A program made the position numbers and the translations under genes. A DNA stretch of 64,000 nucleotides from Myrica gale. Lineage: Eukaryota > Streptophyta > Magnoliopsida > Fagales > Myricaceae. Positions 21,191 through 33,200 of this stretch are shown one piece after another; positions within the stretch are counted from its first letter, which is position 1, and each line of letters begins with the position of its first letter. Location of the stretch: assembly GCA_963930655.1 (NCBI GenBank), contig OZ005611.1, positions 20,385,001 to 20,449,000 on the forward strand. The letters run 5' to 3'. The notes under the pieces are model-generated. The model was not told the origin of the DNA. It did not search any database and worked only from the letters and a program-made list of their open reading frames with translations.

Positions 21191-22762
21191 TCCTAACTGG
21201 CATACTGCCATGCGTGCTGAAATTGATGCTCTCGAGTTCAACAATACTTGGACACTCACTCACCTTCCTCCTGGCAAGAAACCCATTGGCTGCAAATGGG
21301 TCTACAAGATCAAATACCGCCCTGATGGTACAATCGACCGGTACAAAGCTCTTTTGGTTGCGAAGGGGTACAACCAACAAGAGGGGATTGACTACACCGA
21401 AACATTTGCTCCCGTTGCTAAAATGACTACCGTTCGGTCTCTCTTGGGCCTTGCTTCTATTCATGAATGGCATCTGCATCAACTGGATGTTAACAACGCC
21501 TTCCTTTATGGCGATCTTGAGGAAGAAGTCTATATGGAACTTCCCCCTGGATTCGGCCAAAAGGGGGAGACTAGAGTCTGCAAGCTCATCAAATCTTTGT
21601 ATGGTCTCAAACAGGCTTCGAGACAATGGTATGCCAAACTCTCATCCACCCTCATTGATGCTGGATATAAGCAGTCCAAAGCAGACTACTCTATGTTTGT
21701 CCGATCCCATGAAGGGAAATTTACTGCCATTCTAGTCTATGTGGATGATATCATTGTTGCAGGAAACAGCTTAGAGCAAATCAATGAGGTCAAGAATCAT
21801 CTAAGCGACCGATTCAAACTCAAGGATCTGGGAACCCTAAAATACTTTCTGGGAATCGAGGTGGCTCGTTCGGCTAAAGGAATTTTTCTATCTCAGAGGA
21901 AGTATGCACTCGAGATATTAGAAGACACAGGTTTCCTTGGAGCTAAGCCTAGCAACTTCCCTATGGAGCAAAATCTCGCACTCAGTGAAAATGAGGGTGA
22001 ACTCATCACAGATCCTTCCTCATACAGAAGACTCGTTGGGAGATTGATTTATCTGGCTATCACAAGACCAGACTTAGCCTACTCAGTACATGTGCTAAGT
22101 CAATTCATGGAGAAGCCAAGAATACCACACTTGGATGCAGCACATAGAGTTTTACGGTACCTGAAGAAGTCCCCAGGCCAAGGAATTTTCTTAGCAGCTT
22201 CCAGTAAAGTGCAGCTTCATGCGTATTGTGATGCAGATTGGGCACGCTGCAGAGACACCAGACGATCAGTCACCGGGTACTGTATCCTACTAGGAGATTC
22301 ACCAATTTCTTGGAAGACAAAGAAACAGACAACAATTTCACGCTCTTCAGCCGAAGCAGAGTATAGATCTATGGCTTCTACATGCTGTGAGATCACTTGG
22401 CTGAAATCTCTACTCTCGACCTTGAAGTAATGCATCCTCAACCGGTTAAATTATATTATGACAACAAGGTTGCTATACACATAGCCTTCAACCCAGTATT
22501 CCATGAAAGAACCAAGCATATCGAGATAGACTGCCATGTAGTTCGAGAAAGGCTCCAGAATGGGATTATTCAAACAGTCTACATGCATACAAGTCAGCAA
22601 CCTGCTGATCTTTTTACCAAGGCTCTTGGGATAACACAATTTGATCATTTACTCAGCAAGTTGGGTGTAATGAATATCCACGCCAACTTGAGGGGGAGTG
22701 TTGAGGAAGTACGTAACTCACGGCATGAATCACGGGATAAAAACAAGGCTGAAGTTACGTGA
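21160..22762 (+). pseudogene. copia reverse transcriptase-RNase H region
   Basis: Long frame to 22430 with the copia reverse transcriptase blocks [52 protein letters not shown] and the catalytic YVDD ([12 protein letters not shown]), then RNase H ([36 protein letters not shown]). The last part of RNase H ([29 protein letters not shown] region) is in another frame after about 22420, so the C terminus is cut by a frameshift. Most of this domain is otherwise uninterrupted, in line with the young LTRs. Confidence 0.88.
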
Positions 22763-22972
22763 GGTCACCTAAATAGAAAAGTCAGCACATCTCCAGAATT
22801 ATGTGAATTGATCTTGGAGCGTATAGATTGATTTGGTATTTAATTACCTGTCGTTCAGCTCTGTGTATAAATAGAGACCGATAAGCTTGTAAACAGATAA
22901 TCGAATAGTACATGAAAATTATTTCTTCGTTCGTCTTTCTTTCTCCCTCCAATTCTTACTCTGATTTTTACA
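22699..22972 (+). repeat. 3' LTR of copia element 2
   Basis: 274 bp, 3 mismatches to the 5' LTR; preceded by the purine tract GAGGGGGAG and followed by the target copy CCATT. Confidence 0.95.
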
Positions 22973-22977
22973 CCATT

Positions 22978-24000
22978 CATGCATCAAAGTACTTTTTAGC
23001 AGTTTATAACAGAACGTATTAGCAGTTTTGAGTTCTGAATATTACATTTAGAGTGACTTATTCCAATTAAAAAGACTATGTGAAGACCATTCTTTAATCA
23101 TGGCTATAGAAATTTGTAGTACAGATTCAGCACCATTCCATGACGAGAAAAAAAAAATAGAAACAAACAGATCTAGATTTGCTTAGAATTTAAATCACAT
23201 GTTGGCCTAAAAAACACATGCCACGGTTCCCCAATATTTGGTCTTGCATGCACTGAAAAACTAGACACCTAAGCAATTTGGGAGATAATTCCTCTCCAGC
23301 AGGAAGCAATGAACTGGAATTATCACTAAAAGCAGAAGTAATAGTCTGTTGTCGTACAACTCACAAAGCAAGATATATAATCTTCCTCGTTGTCACAGAT
23401 GAACTAATCACCCCGGTTAAAATCATACAAATTGGAACTTAAGATGAACTAATACTTATATACATCACTGACAAAATTTTCAACTTATAGCTCAAACCAG
23501 ATTGACACCTAAAAACAACACCCCAATCAAACATCTACCGCCTAAATAAAGGACCCGTAGTAGACAATAGATACCCGAAAAAAACAAAACAAAAAAACAT
23601 GACTCTCAAAATACCCTCAACTGATAAAGAAAACCAGATTGAAACCAAAAATATCTGAGTAACCTTGAAACCAAAATTCAAGATGTTGGTGTCTGGTAGG
23701 AGGTAATTAAGAAGGAAGAAGGTTGGAGAGGATGGGATCCAGATAAGGTAGGGACTGTTTTGAAAATAAAGTTTGGCAAAGACTGCACTTTGTAGTTGGC
23801 CGTCACTGAGTATTTTTCCCTTTTCCATTTTCTGGGCCACTCGGTTCGTATTTTCCTTTCACCAGAAAGCAACGGGGCCCTCAAATAGACGACATCAACG
23901 GGCTAGCTTTACATATTTCTGGTATTTTCCAGGCTATATGTTGCAAAGGTATTCATGGTACTGGACGATAAATTGGAATGCTGCATAACAGTACTCCCCA
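22978..24000. other. intergenic, no gene recognised
   Basis: AT-rich flank of copia element 2. Open frames are short and without recognisable content. Confidence 0.5.
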
Positions 24001-24009
24001 CGATGATCA

Positions 24010-24160
24010 GGAGAGGGGATTGCATCCGAAGGCAATCCCCTCCGGACATCCAATGGTCGGGATGCCTGGGCAGCGTCCTGTTTGGGCTGCCCGGGCGGGA
24101 CCCACACCCGACCATTGGAAGCCGTCCAGCCGGACATCCGGGGGATTGCAATTCCCTCCC
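24010..24160. mobile_element. GC-rich Mutator-like MITE, 9-bp TSD
   Basis: CGATGATCA repeats exactly on both sides (24001-24009 and 24161-24169; the match extends one base, CGATGATCAG). The 151-bp element has inverted ends GGAGAGGGGATTGCATCC and GGATTGCAATTCCCTCCC plus inner inverted blocks (CAATGGTCGGG/CCCGACCATTG). It stands out as GC-rich in AT-rich surroundings. Confidence 0.75.
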
Positions 24161-24169
24161 CGATGATCA

Positions 24170-27100
24170 GAGCTTCAATACCATCAGTCTCCGTAGCCAT
24201 TCGAACTAAATTAGGTGGAATCTAGATCTTAAGATCATCTAGTGGATCTTCTAGCGCTATAATTCTCAGTACCCTAGCTAGTTGTTGCAAGACCTTAATA
24301 TATGCACTCAGGCCTCGGTTAATATGAGAATCCTTAGTACACCTCAAGGCTGTTTCCTAATCAGAAGAACATACACAGCTTGTGACATTGGTAATTCCCT
24401 TTGCAAAAATGCAAGAGAAAACTTTACTCTAAGGTGTTCCCCTACAACTCTTTGATTGCTATGAGGGCAAAGAGAAAACTTTGGAATGATATAATCACAG
24501 ATCATAATTACGTACACTGTGAGCGGTGTTTATGTTGTTTACTTGGGCGCCTCTCCCTTCATGGTTCAAAGAAGAAGAAATTTCCTCCAAGAAAATGGTC
24601 ATGAGTACGTAATACAAGGCCTAAGTAATTCGAGATTCAACACGAGGGCCCGGGTAGGAATATTATTACTTGTGGAAATAAAAAGGACACTAAGATCTAT
24701 ATTAGCTAGCTAGCTCCTCCCGAGATACAATAATGAAGAATAAGGTGGGCATTGTAAATGATCAGTAGGCCAACCTAAAGAAAATATGGTGTTGTCCTTG
24801 TGTGCGTGGCTTCATTGTGCAGCATACACATGGGGGCCATGCATCTAATTTGGTGACTCGAAGTCATCCAATCAAGTGGAAAGAAAAAAAAACCTTTAAT
24901 TTGGACAGCATGAATAAATTAATTAACCATTATCAAATGGTAGTGGCAGCGCGCGGTACTCGTTTTATATATGCAAATTTATTCAGGTGACAACTTTCAG
25001 TAACATATATTCCCGTCCGAAAACACATGGTCTGGGATAACATATATAATTAATTGCTGGATATTAAATTTTGTGCAAGTGGAGTTTGGACCAAAAACAT
25101 TTAAGCCGGAGTTCAGATCATAGGAATAAATACACGTACAAATATAGTGACCAAGGCACTGTGATCAGAGAGAGAGAGAGAAAGAAGTCATGGTCAGTGG
25201 AGGGTAAAGTAAATCACATGCGCAAGCTGGCAGGGTGGACCAAAACTGGATGGGACCATTAGGGAAGATCGAGAGACGATAAGGAAGAACGTTCTTTTCA
25301 CAAACCAAGCCATGATACCGCGTACGCATACCTATTCTATCAAGATTAGTTCTGTTGCATCATGTCAAAGTCCCACGCACCCCCTCTTTCCCAGTGCACC
25401 TCAGCTTTTTTGCCACTTTAGTGCTTATCATTCACCTTTCAAGATCCCTAAAGCTCCCCCCATTGGAGAGAAACAGGAAAATGTGACTGATTGGGACACT
25501 GCAGACTGCTAAAATAATGTGCACGAGACGTGGCAGCTGAGGGCTTCGACTCTAGCTAGTCCATGAGTTAATTAAGCAGCAGGACCAAGTAGAAGCTGGG
25601 TCTAAGTGGATCAGCCTTAATTTGCTATTGGACCTCTAGGTAGGTCGAACCTTCATCCTTCATCCTTCTTAAATCTTAATGGTGTCATTAAGCCAATCTA
25701 GGTATCAATGAGGCTGGACCGTGTGTGTGGCTCAGCACTTGCAGCCAAGCAAATCATCGCCTTTTCCAAAAGCAGTACTGCTCTGAAGTGTTGGGGTCTA
25801 CAGAGATGTTTGAGTGTGAATGGCTCGATTCCAAGTCATGTGGGAACGTTATACAGGAATCTCGAGGATAATATATAGGTATAGCTGGTCCAATTAAAAC
25901 CCACGGAGTACTTTGTTGATGGAAGGAAGAGGACTAGAGAAGATCACACCAAGATTATGTTTGTTTTTCGTGGTGGGTCCTTGCTCCACTCAGACAGTAG
26001 TCAGACTCAACATATATAGTCAGTCCCCCCAGATAACCTAACCGCCGGTGTGCGTGTGTGATGAGATTATAAGCATGGACATGTATGAGACTGAAGGGCA
26101 ATTGTCCACCAAGAGAGCTGCTCACAAGGGGCCATCATTAATGTGCATTCCCTTTTGGTCCCCCCACCCGCGCCCTAATTGCTCGCAAGAGGGCACTTTT
26201 CTCTCTCGTCGTTTTTTTCAAGCTTTAAAACAAACACTTCCTATGCAATAACTGCGATGAGTCGTTAACTGGACCCAGCGAAGCTTTCCCATATGTAAAT
26301 TCAGAAGTGGATAAAAATAAATTTTAAAAAGAAAATAAAAGAAAATATGCTCGATTACTAAATCTCAAATAGAATTAGAGCTACCCACTATTGGCTGCCC
26401 CTAATAAAACATAACGGGTTTTTGCTGGGTATGGCATTTGTGTTAACATCAGTTATGGGCCTCACATGGTGTATAAGAAAGCCCATTATGTGAATTAGTG
26501 CTTTTGATCTTTTAGGAGAACCCTTTTTCGGGCTTCTTGGGCTCCCAACACACGCCTTTCAGGTGGAATAAAGCATGCCCCCCCCCCCTTGGGGTACTTA
26601 ATGGGCCAGTCTTAACAACCATTACTGGACTTTGTTTTTACAATAGTCCTAGGGCTACTCGAACCATTGGGTTGGAGCTCTTTAGCGAATCATTTTCAGG
26701 CGGCACTAAATCTAAATTTACATGGCCTCACCAGTGTCAGGTCCCAAGTTGGTCAGTAGAATTGGCCGTATAGCGATTCTAAAGGGTTTTAAAATTATTT
26801 TATTTAATCTTTTTAAGTCAAAATACAAATTTAGCTAGAGAGATAGAAGTTCCATAGTAGAGTAGCGATTTGTTTGACAGCTCCTTAGAAAAATTACAAC
26901 AATTAACATTTCTTTTGATTTTTTGGAAAAAATATGCATACGACGTCACACTAGCTAAAGAATGTAGACAAAAGTCGTCTATGTTTGTTGACCCTGAAAA
27001 AATGGGTTTTAGTGGTCCAAAGGTAATCCATCCATCATGAAAATTGTGGTCGTTGCTTCAGTTTGAGGCCTAGATTTGACAAGAAAGTAGAAGCCCACAA

Positions 27101-27288
27101 CTCCGTAAACCACTCCCAAAACCAGGAAGACCACCAATCCTTGCTTTTGTTAGCATTTAAGTTTCTTTCCATGACTCCCAGATCAAAGTTTCGATCTATT
27201 GCTACGTACGGGAAAAGAAGATAGCCTTTTGGTAGTTTGAGATCATCGTTATTTGCTATAATTAAGTTGATTCGTTCGATAGTGGAGA
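24170..27288. other. intergenic, upstream of the NIP gene
   Basis: No gene recognised. A short GA microsatellite lies near 25170. Promoter elements of the NIP gene must be here, but I cannot single out a TATA box with confidence. Confidence 0.45.
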
Positions 27289-30200
27289 ATGCCTTCAAAG
27301 GAAATCTCAGTCATGGAAGCAGGGGAAAGTAGTACAACAATTGACAGTCGAAATGTAGGGCCGTGCTCTTCATCCGAGACAGTTCTGCTCATTCAGAAGG
27401 TAAGCAGATTATATGCCATTGAGCCATTGACAGCAGTACAAAATTAAATACGTGTAATATTTAATTAAAATTAGCCGAAAATATTGAATGACTTCCCAAA
27501 CTCAAGACCTTAACTTTCATGATTTATAAAAATAAATAAATTCTTAGAAAGAGCATTGAGAATGCTCTTATGCATGAGATTACAGGCTAATCCCGTATAT
27601 CCCTTCGAAATCTCTCTTTGTTCAGGTAATTGCTGAAGCCATTGGGACCTACTTCTTGATATTTGCGGGGTGTGGTTCGGTTGCTGTCAATAAGATATAC
27701 GGCTCAGTATCGTTTCCAGGGATTTGTGTGGTATGGGGTTTGTTTGTAATGGTCATGGTTTACTCTGTCGGTCATATCTCCGGCGCTCACTTTAACCCTG
27801 CCGTGACTATCACTTTTGCAATCTATAGACATTTTCCTCTCAAACAGGTAGGTTTCAATTGTTTTCCTCCAATTCTAAGTTCTACCGCTTGTTTACTTCA
27901 AACACGTTCTTTGAGAAGCCTCATGGAACGCCAAACTACTAATTGGGAATCTTTCACGGTGAACTTCAATTTTGGGAATATCCTGCATTGCATGAGACTT
28001 CTCAAAAGAAAGATTTTGGCATAAAAGTAGGGGTAGAAAATATGTAGAAAACTCTATGAACTACTGTACCTACAACTTTTCAACTGCTAATTATCCTTAC
28101 TGCTGGACTTCTTACGTCCCTCATCTATGTAGTAACTGACAAACGTTCTTTGTGTTGAAATAGTAAAAGGAACAAAGAGAGTGAAGAATGCTTTGTATAT
28201 TCAGAGGTGTATTTGAACAGTACAATGACCCGTCCTTTTATAGGAGGAGGGAGAGAGCTATACAAGGTAAGCTAAATCAACAGAATAATTACAAATCACA
28301 ATCAAATAATAAATCACAATCTTCTTGATATGAGAATATCGTCCCGATTCAGGAAGATCATGGAAGATATATTTCCATGATCTTCTGGAATCAAGAAGAT
28401 ATGTGCAATATTCTAACACCACCCCTCAAACTGAAGTTGGGAGCGAAGATGCTAACTTGAGTTTGTCAACTAAATCGTGATGACGGCCAGGAGGATAAGC
28501 CTTGGTGAAGATATCAGCGAGCTGATCTGCAAAAGAAACATGATGTAAGCGAAGAGTATCTTGCTTGATATGATGACGAATGAAATGACAGTCGATTTCA
28601 ATATGTTTGGTACGCTAGTGGAAAACATCATTGTGAGCTATCTGGATGGCACTGGTGTTGTCACAATGAAGAGGCGAACTATCAGAAAAAGGAACACACA
28701 TATCGTGCAATAACCACCGAAGCCACAAGAGTTCAGAGGTAGTATCAGCCAAGACACGATATTCAGCTTCCGTACTGGAACGAGAGACAACAATCTGTTT
28801 CTTACTTTTCCCCGAGATAAGAGATGTGCCAAGCAAGAAACAATATCCAGTGGTAGAGCGACGATCAGTGGGATCGCCAGCCCAATCAGCATCAGAGTAT
28901 GCCTGAAGATCCAATGAGGAGCGAGCAGAGAAATGAAGCCCATGAAACAAAGTCCTGTTTACATACCGAAGAATCCGAAGAACAGCGGCATAGTGAGTAA
29001 AGCAAGGGGAATGCATAAACTGACTGACCAAGGTGACTACATAGAAAATGTCAGGACGAGTCACCGTGAGGTAGATGAGGCTACCAATTAATTGTCGATA
29101 GAGCGTGGCATCATCTAAGAGGGCGCCCTCGCTGGAAATAAGTTTGACATTCGTCTCCAGAGGACTATCAACAATCTTACTATCGGTCAAGCCGGCACGA
29201 GACAAAAGCTCAGATGCGTACTTAGCTTGAGAAAGATAATATTCATCTGAACAAGAGGAGACCTCAAGACCTAAGAAATAACTTAGAGAACCCAAATCTT
29301 TCATCTCAAACTGCTGACTAAGAAACCGTTGAAGTGTCTGAATGCCAGAAAGATCATCTCCTGTAATAACCATGTCATCAACATAAAGTAAAAGGAGGAC
29401 AATACCATTCTCAGATCGACGGATAAACAAGGCAGAATCATATGCACTGGGAGTGAAACCCTGCTGAGCCATAACTGAACTGAACTTGGAAAACCAAGTA
29501 CGAGGAGACTGCTTGAGACCGTAAAGAGCTTTACGAAGGCGGCAAACCTTTTGAGCTGCGTGCTCAAGACTTGGGGGAGGCTTGAGATAGACTTCTTCTT
29601 CCAGATCACCATTAAGGAATGCATTCTTGACATCCATTTGAAATAGGCTCCACTGATGAATGGCTGCAACTGCAAGTAAGGATCTAAAAGAAGTAAGACG
29701 TGCAACAGGAGCAAAATTCTCCTCCTAGTCAATACCGTATTCCTGAGTAAATCCTCGTGCCACAAGACAAGCTTTGTAGCTTTCAACCGACCCATCAGCT
29801 CGTGTCTTAATCTTGTACACCCACTTGCATCCAATTGCAGACTTACCAGGAGGCAAATCGACCAAGTCCCATGTACGAGTTTTGTGAAGAGCCTGGAGTT
29901 CGTCAGTCATAGCTTTTTGCCAAAGGGGTCAGAACTAGCTTCGCGATAACTGCGAGGCTCATGAAGAGTGGCAATAGCAGAAAAACAATGAAAATCATTA
30001 AGATGAGATGTAGGGGCTCTTACATGAGTAGTTCGACGAAGATCTGGAGTGGGGGTGAAATCGGGAGTGATGACAGAATCAAGCGACTGTCCAGACTCAG
30101 AAGGAACTGATGTTGGATGGTCACCTAAGGAGCTTTCAACACCTGCATCAGAATCTAAAGAAATATCTATACAGGAGTAAAAAAAACAGGAGAGAGAGAT

Positions 30201-33200
30201 GAAGAAGTGTCGGGGAATGGAGACATACTGGTGAAGAATTTGTTTTCCCAAAATTGAACATGACGGGATACACGAAGACGCTGGGTTATATGATCATAAC
30301 ATCGATAACCTTTTATGTTCAATCTCATAACCAAGGAAACAACAGAGACGAGAATGAGGTTCAAGTTTGGTACGCTCATGAGGAGGTAGCAATACAAAAC
30401 ATGCACAACCGAAAATTTTCAAGAGAGAATAATTTGGTACCTTTCCAAGCATGAGCTCATAAGGGGTCTTGTTTGAAGTGGTAGGAGAAGGAACGCGATT
30501 AATGGTATGAACAGCTGTAAGAGTAACCTCTCCCTAGAATGATTCTAGAAGAGTGGCAAAGAGGAGAAGAGATCTTACAGTGTTGAGAACATGGAGATGC
30601 TTACGTTCAGCACGTCCATTCTGCTGGGAAGTATAGAGACAAGATCGATGAGACAAAGTGTCATCCTCTTTAAGTGTGTTAAGAAAAGAGACAGAGGTAT
30701 ACTCCATGGCATTATCGGAACGAAAAATTTTGATTGTGAGGTTGAATTGAGTTTTCTCATCTGTTTAAAATCACGAAAAACATGTAATAACTCAGATCGA
30801 TCATGTAAGAGATAAAGCCATGTGTAACGAGAATAATCATCAATAAAGATAACAAAGTAACGAGACCCCCCTGACTAGGAACAGGGGCAGATGATAAAGA
30901 TTCACTATTATTAAATGATAAAGCCTTTTGTTTTCCCATTTAACAAGAAACACAATCAAAAGAGTCAAAATCGACTAGTCCTAAGTGACCACTAGAAGCT
31001 AGAGACTGAACACGAGGTAAAGAAGCATGATCGAGACGAGAGTGCCAAAGACTGGAAGAGACAGAAGCTGAAAGAGACGGAACAAAACACGGGCGAGGAA
31101 CATGTAGGAATGAAAGCTCAAAAAGGCGACCAACTTTACGGCCTGTCCCAACTAGCTGGCCCGTCTTCTGATCCTTCACATCACACCCTTTGTTAGAAAA
31201 GGTTAGGATAAAACCATGCTCAACAAGTTGACCAACAGAAATGAGATTGAGAGACAATTTAGGGACGTGATATGTGTCAGGTAGAGAAAGAGTAGATGTA
31301 GAAATGGAGCCAACATTACTGACAAACATATAGGAACCATCAGCAGTGTATATGACAGGTACGGGATGCAAAGAGTGTTTATCAAATATGAGAGAAGAAT
31401 AAAAAGTCATATGATTGCAACAGGCTGAATCAAGAAACCAAGAGGAAGATTTACTTGAGGAGACGGTTAATGCAGTAGAAGAACGAGATAAAACCTGATG
31501 GACAATGGCCTCGAGATCAGCTGTAGTCAAGGATGAGGAAATGAGTGTAGAAGATGACCCGGAAGCTGAAGGATTGGTAGACGCAGCAGCAAAATTCTTG
31601 AAGGTGAGAGTATATGTCTTAGCCTTCTGAGCATCTTTGGCATCCTTAGCCTTTTTCTTTGCACACTCAGAAATCCAGTGACCGACCTCTTTACAATAAT
31701 GACATTTACCAAAGAAACGGTGCGGCTGAGCAGCAGCGACTATAGAATCAGAGGATACAGTGGCCATGACCATATCAGAAGGCTGCACCTGACGAGTCTG
31801 TTGTTGTGTCTCCTCGGAATGAGCTCAGTAAGAGGAACATTAAGTGTAGGTAAGGGAGAACGATGAAGCAAAGATGCTCTAGTATTCTCAAAGTCCTCCC
31901 GAATACGCATCATAAAATGAATGAACTGACGACGATCCCGATATTCAGAAAAGAGCTCAGTAGACTTAGCATCAAGAAAAGAGGGATCAGCTTGAGAGAG
32001 TTGATCACAGATACTACTCACCTGAGAGTGAAACTCATCAATAGATTAGCTAGGCTGTTGATGCATCTGATACAACTTAGATTCCAGCTGAATCTGGAGA
32101 GCGACATCACTAGAGCAGTTGTATCGGTTGGCCAAAAATTCCCAAGCAAGGTGGGCATTTCGAAATTTGGGAAGAAGACTGCGAATAAATGGAACAGAGG
32201 TATTGATGAACCAAGATAAAATTTTACAATGAGTAGCTTCCCATACCTCGAGACGATCAGCGAAATCATCCGCAGTTTCCTTATAAGCTTTCTGAGGCTT
32301 CGTTTTATCACCAGTTACAAAACGCCATAACCGACGACTAATGAGAAAGACCGACATTTGCTGGGCCCAAGCATTATAGTTGGAGCCATTCAAAACAATA
32401 TTGATAGGTCGAAGGACATTAACATCATTAGTGAAAGCCATAATTGAGAGATGCTGACCGAATTAGAGCAAATGGAGGGCACGGTTAAAACCAGCACGAA
32501 AAACTGTGCAGGGTCGACGGTGGTTCGCCGAAGCTCCTACGTACGGCCGGTGGCGGGCGGCGGCGAAATGTCTGGTGTGGACGGCCAGAATGTTTCCCGG
32601 CGGTGAGCGGCGTGAACGGCGACCGGTGCGGAGGATGGTCGGACGGAGCTGGAGGTCGCCGGACTGGATCTGGGACGCAATGTTTCCCGGCGGTGGGCGG
32701 TGGTGAACGGCGACCGGTGCGGAGGATGGCCGGACTGAGCTGGAGGTTTCCAAACTGGATTTGGGCCGGACAATTCGGGGCTGAGGCGTGAACTGGGCCG
32801 GGCGAAACCGAGTAAACTGGGCGGGCCAGAATTGTGCTGGACCGTCGGGTTGAATTGGGCTGGACCGGGTGAGAGGATGGGCCGGCTTACGGGTGTGTGA
32901 GATCAGACGAAAGGCGTGTGATACAAAGCCCTGGTGGCGCATGGAGGCGCGTGAGAAGGAATGTTGAGCGGCAGAACCTTAAGACGGCGCGTGAGGGCGC
33001 GTGAGACTTCAGAGTAGGACGTTCTTTCCACCAAAGAAGACTATGAGACTCGTAGAATCGATTTTAGATATAGAGACACTAAAAATCGAAGAACAGAGGT
33101 CCGAATTTTAGTGAAAGAACAACACAATGGAAGTACCCACAAGAAGATAGCCAGAGAAATCGATTTAAGGTATTAAGAGACCAAAAATCGATTGACGGAA

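Larger units (their letters stand above)
18454..22972 (+). mobile_element. Ty1/copia LTR retrotransposon, young, gag missing
   Basis: Two 274-bp LTRs (18454-18727 and 22699-22972) start TGTTGAGG and end TTTTTACA. They are flanked by the perfect 5-bp duplication CCATT (18449-18453 and 22973-22977). The primer site TGGTATCAGAG follows the left LTR at 18728-18738, and the polypurine stretch GAGGGGGAG precedes the right one. I count three differences between the LTRs (about 99% identical), so insertion is recent. The inside is only about 4.0 kb: a GC-rich repeated leader, then protease-integrase and reverse transcriptase-RNase H reading frames with frame breaks. No gag or zinc knuckle is present before the protease. 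Confidence 0.95.

Noticed and set aside
23909..24209. Four overlapping short frames
   Set aside because: They follow the GC-rich palindromic MITE at 24010-24160.
32463..32942. 159-codon minus-strand frame rich in Pro, Ser and Arg
   Set aside because: It lies in the GC-rich duplicated leader of copia 1, before gag, with no domain.
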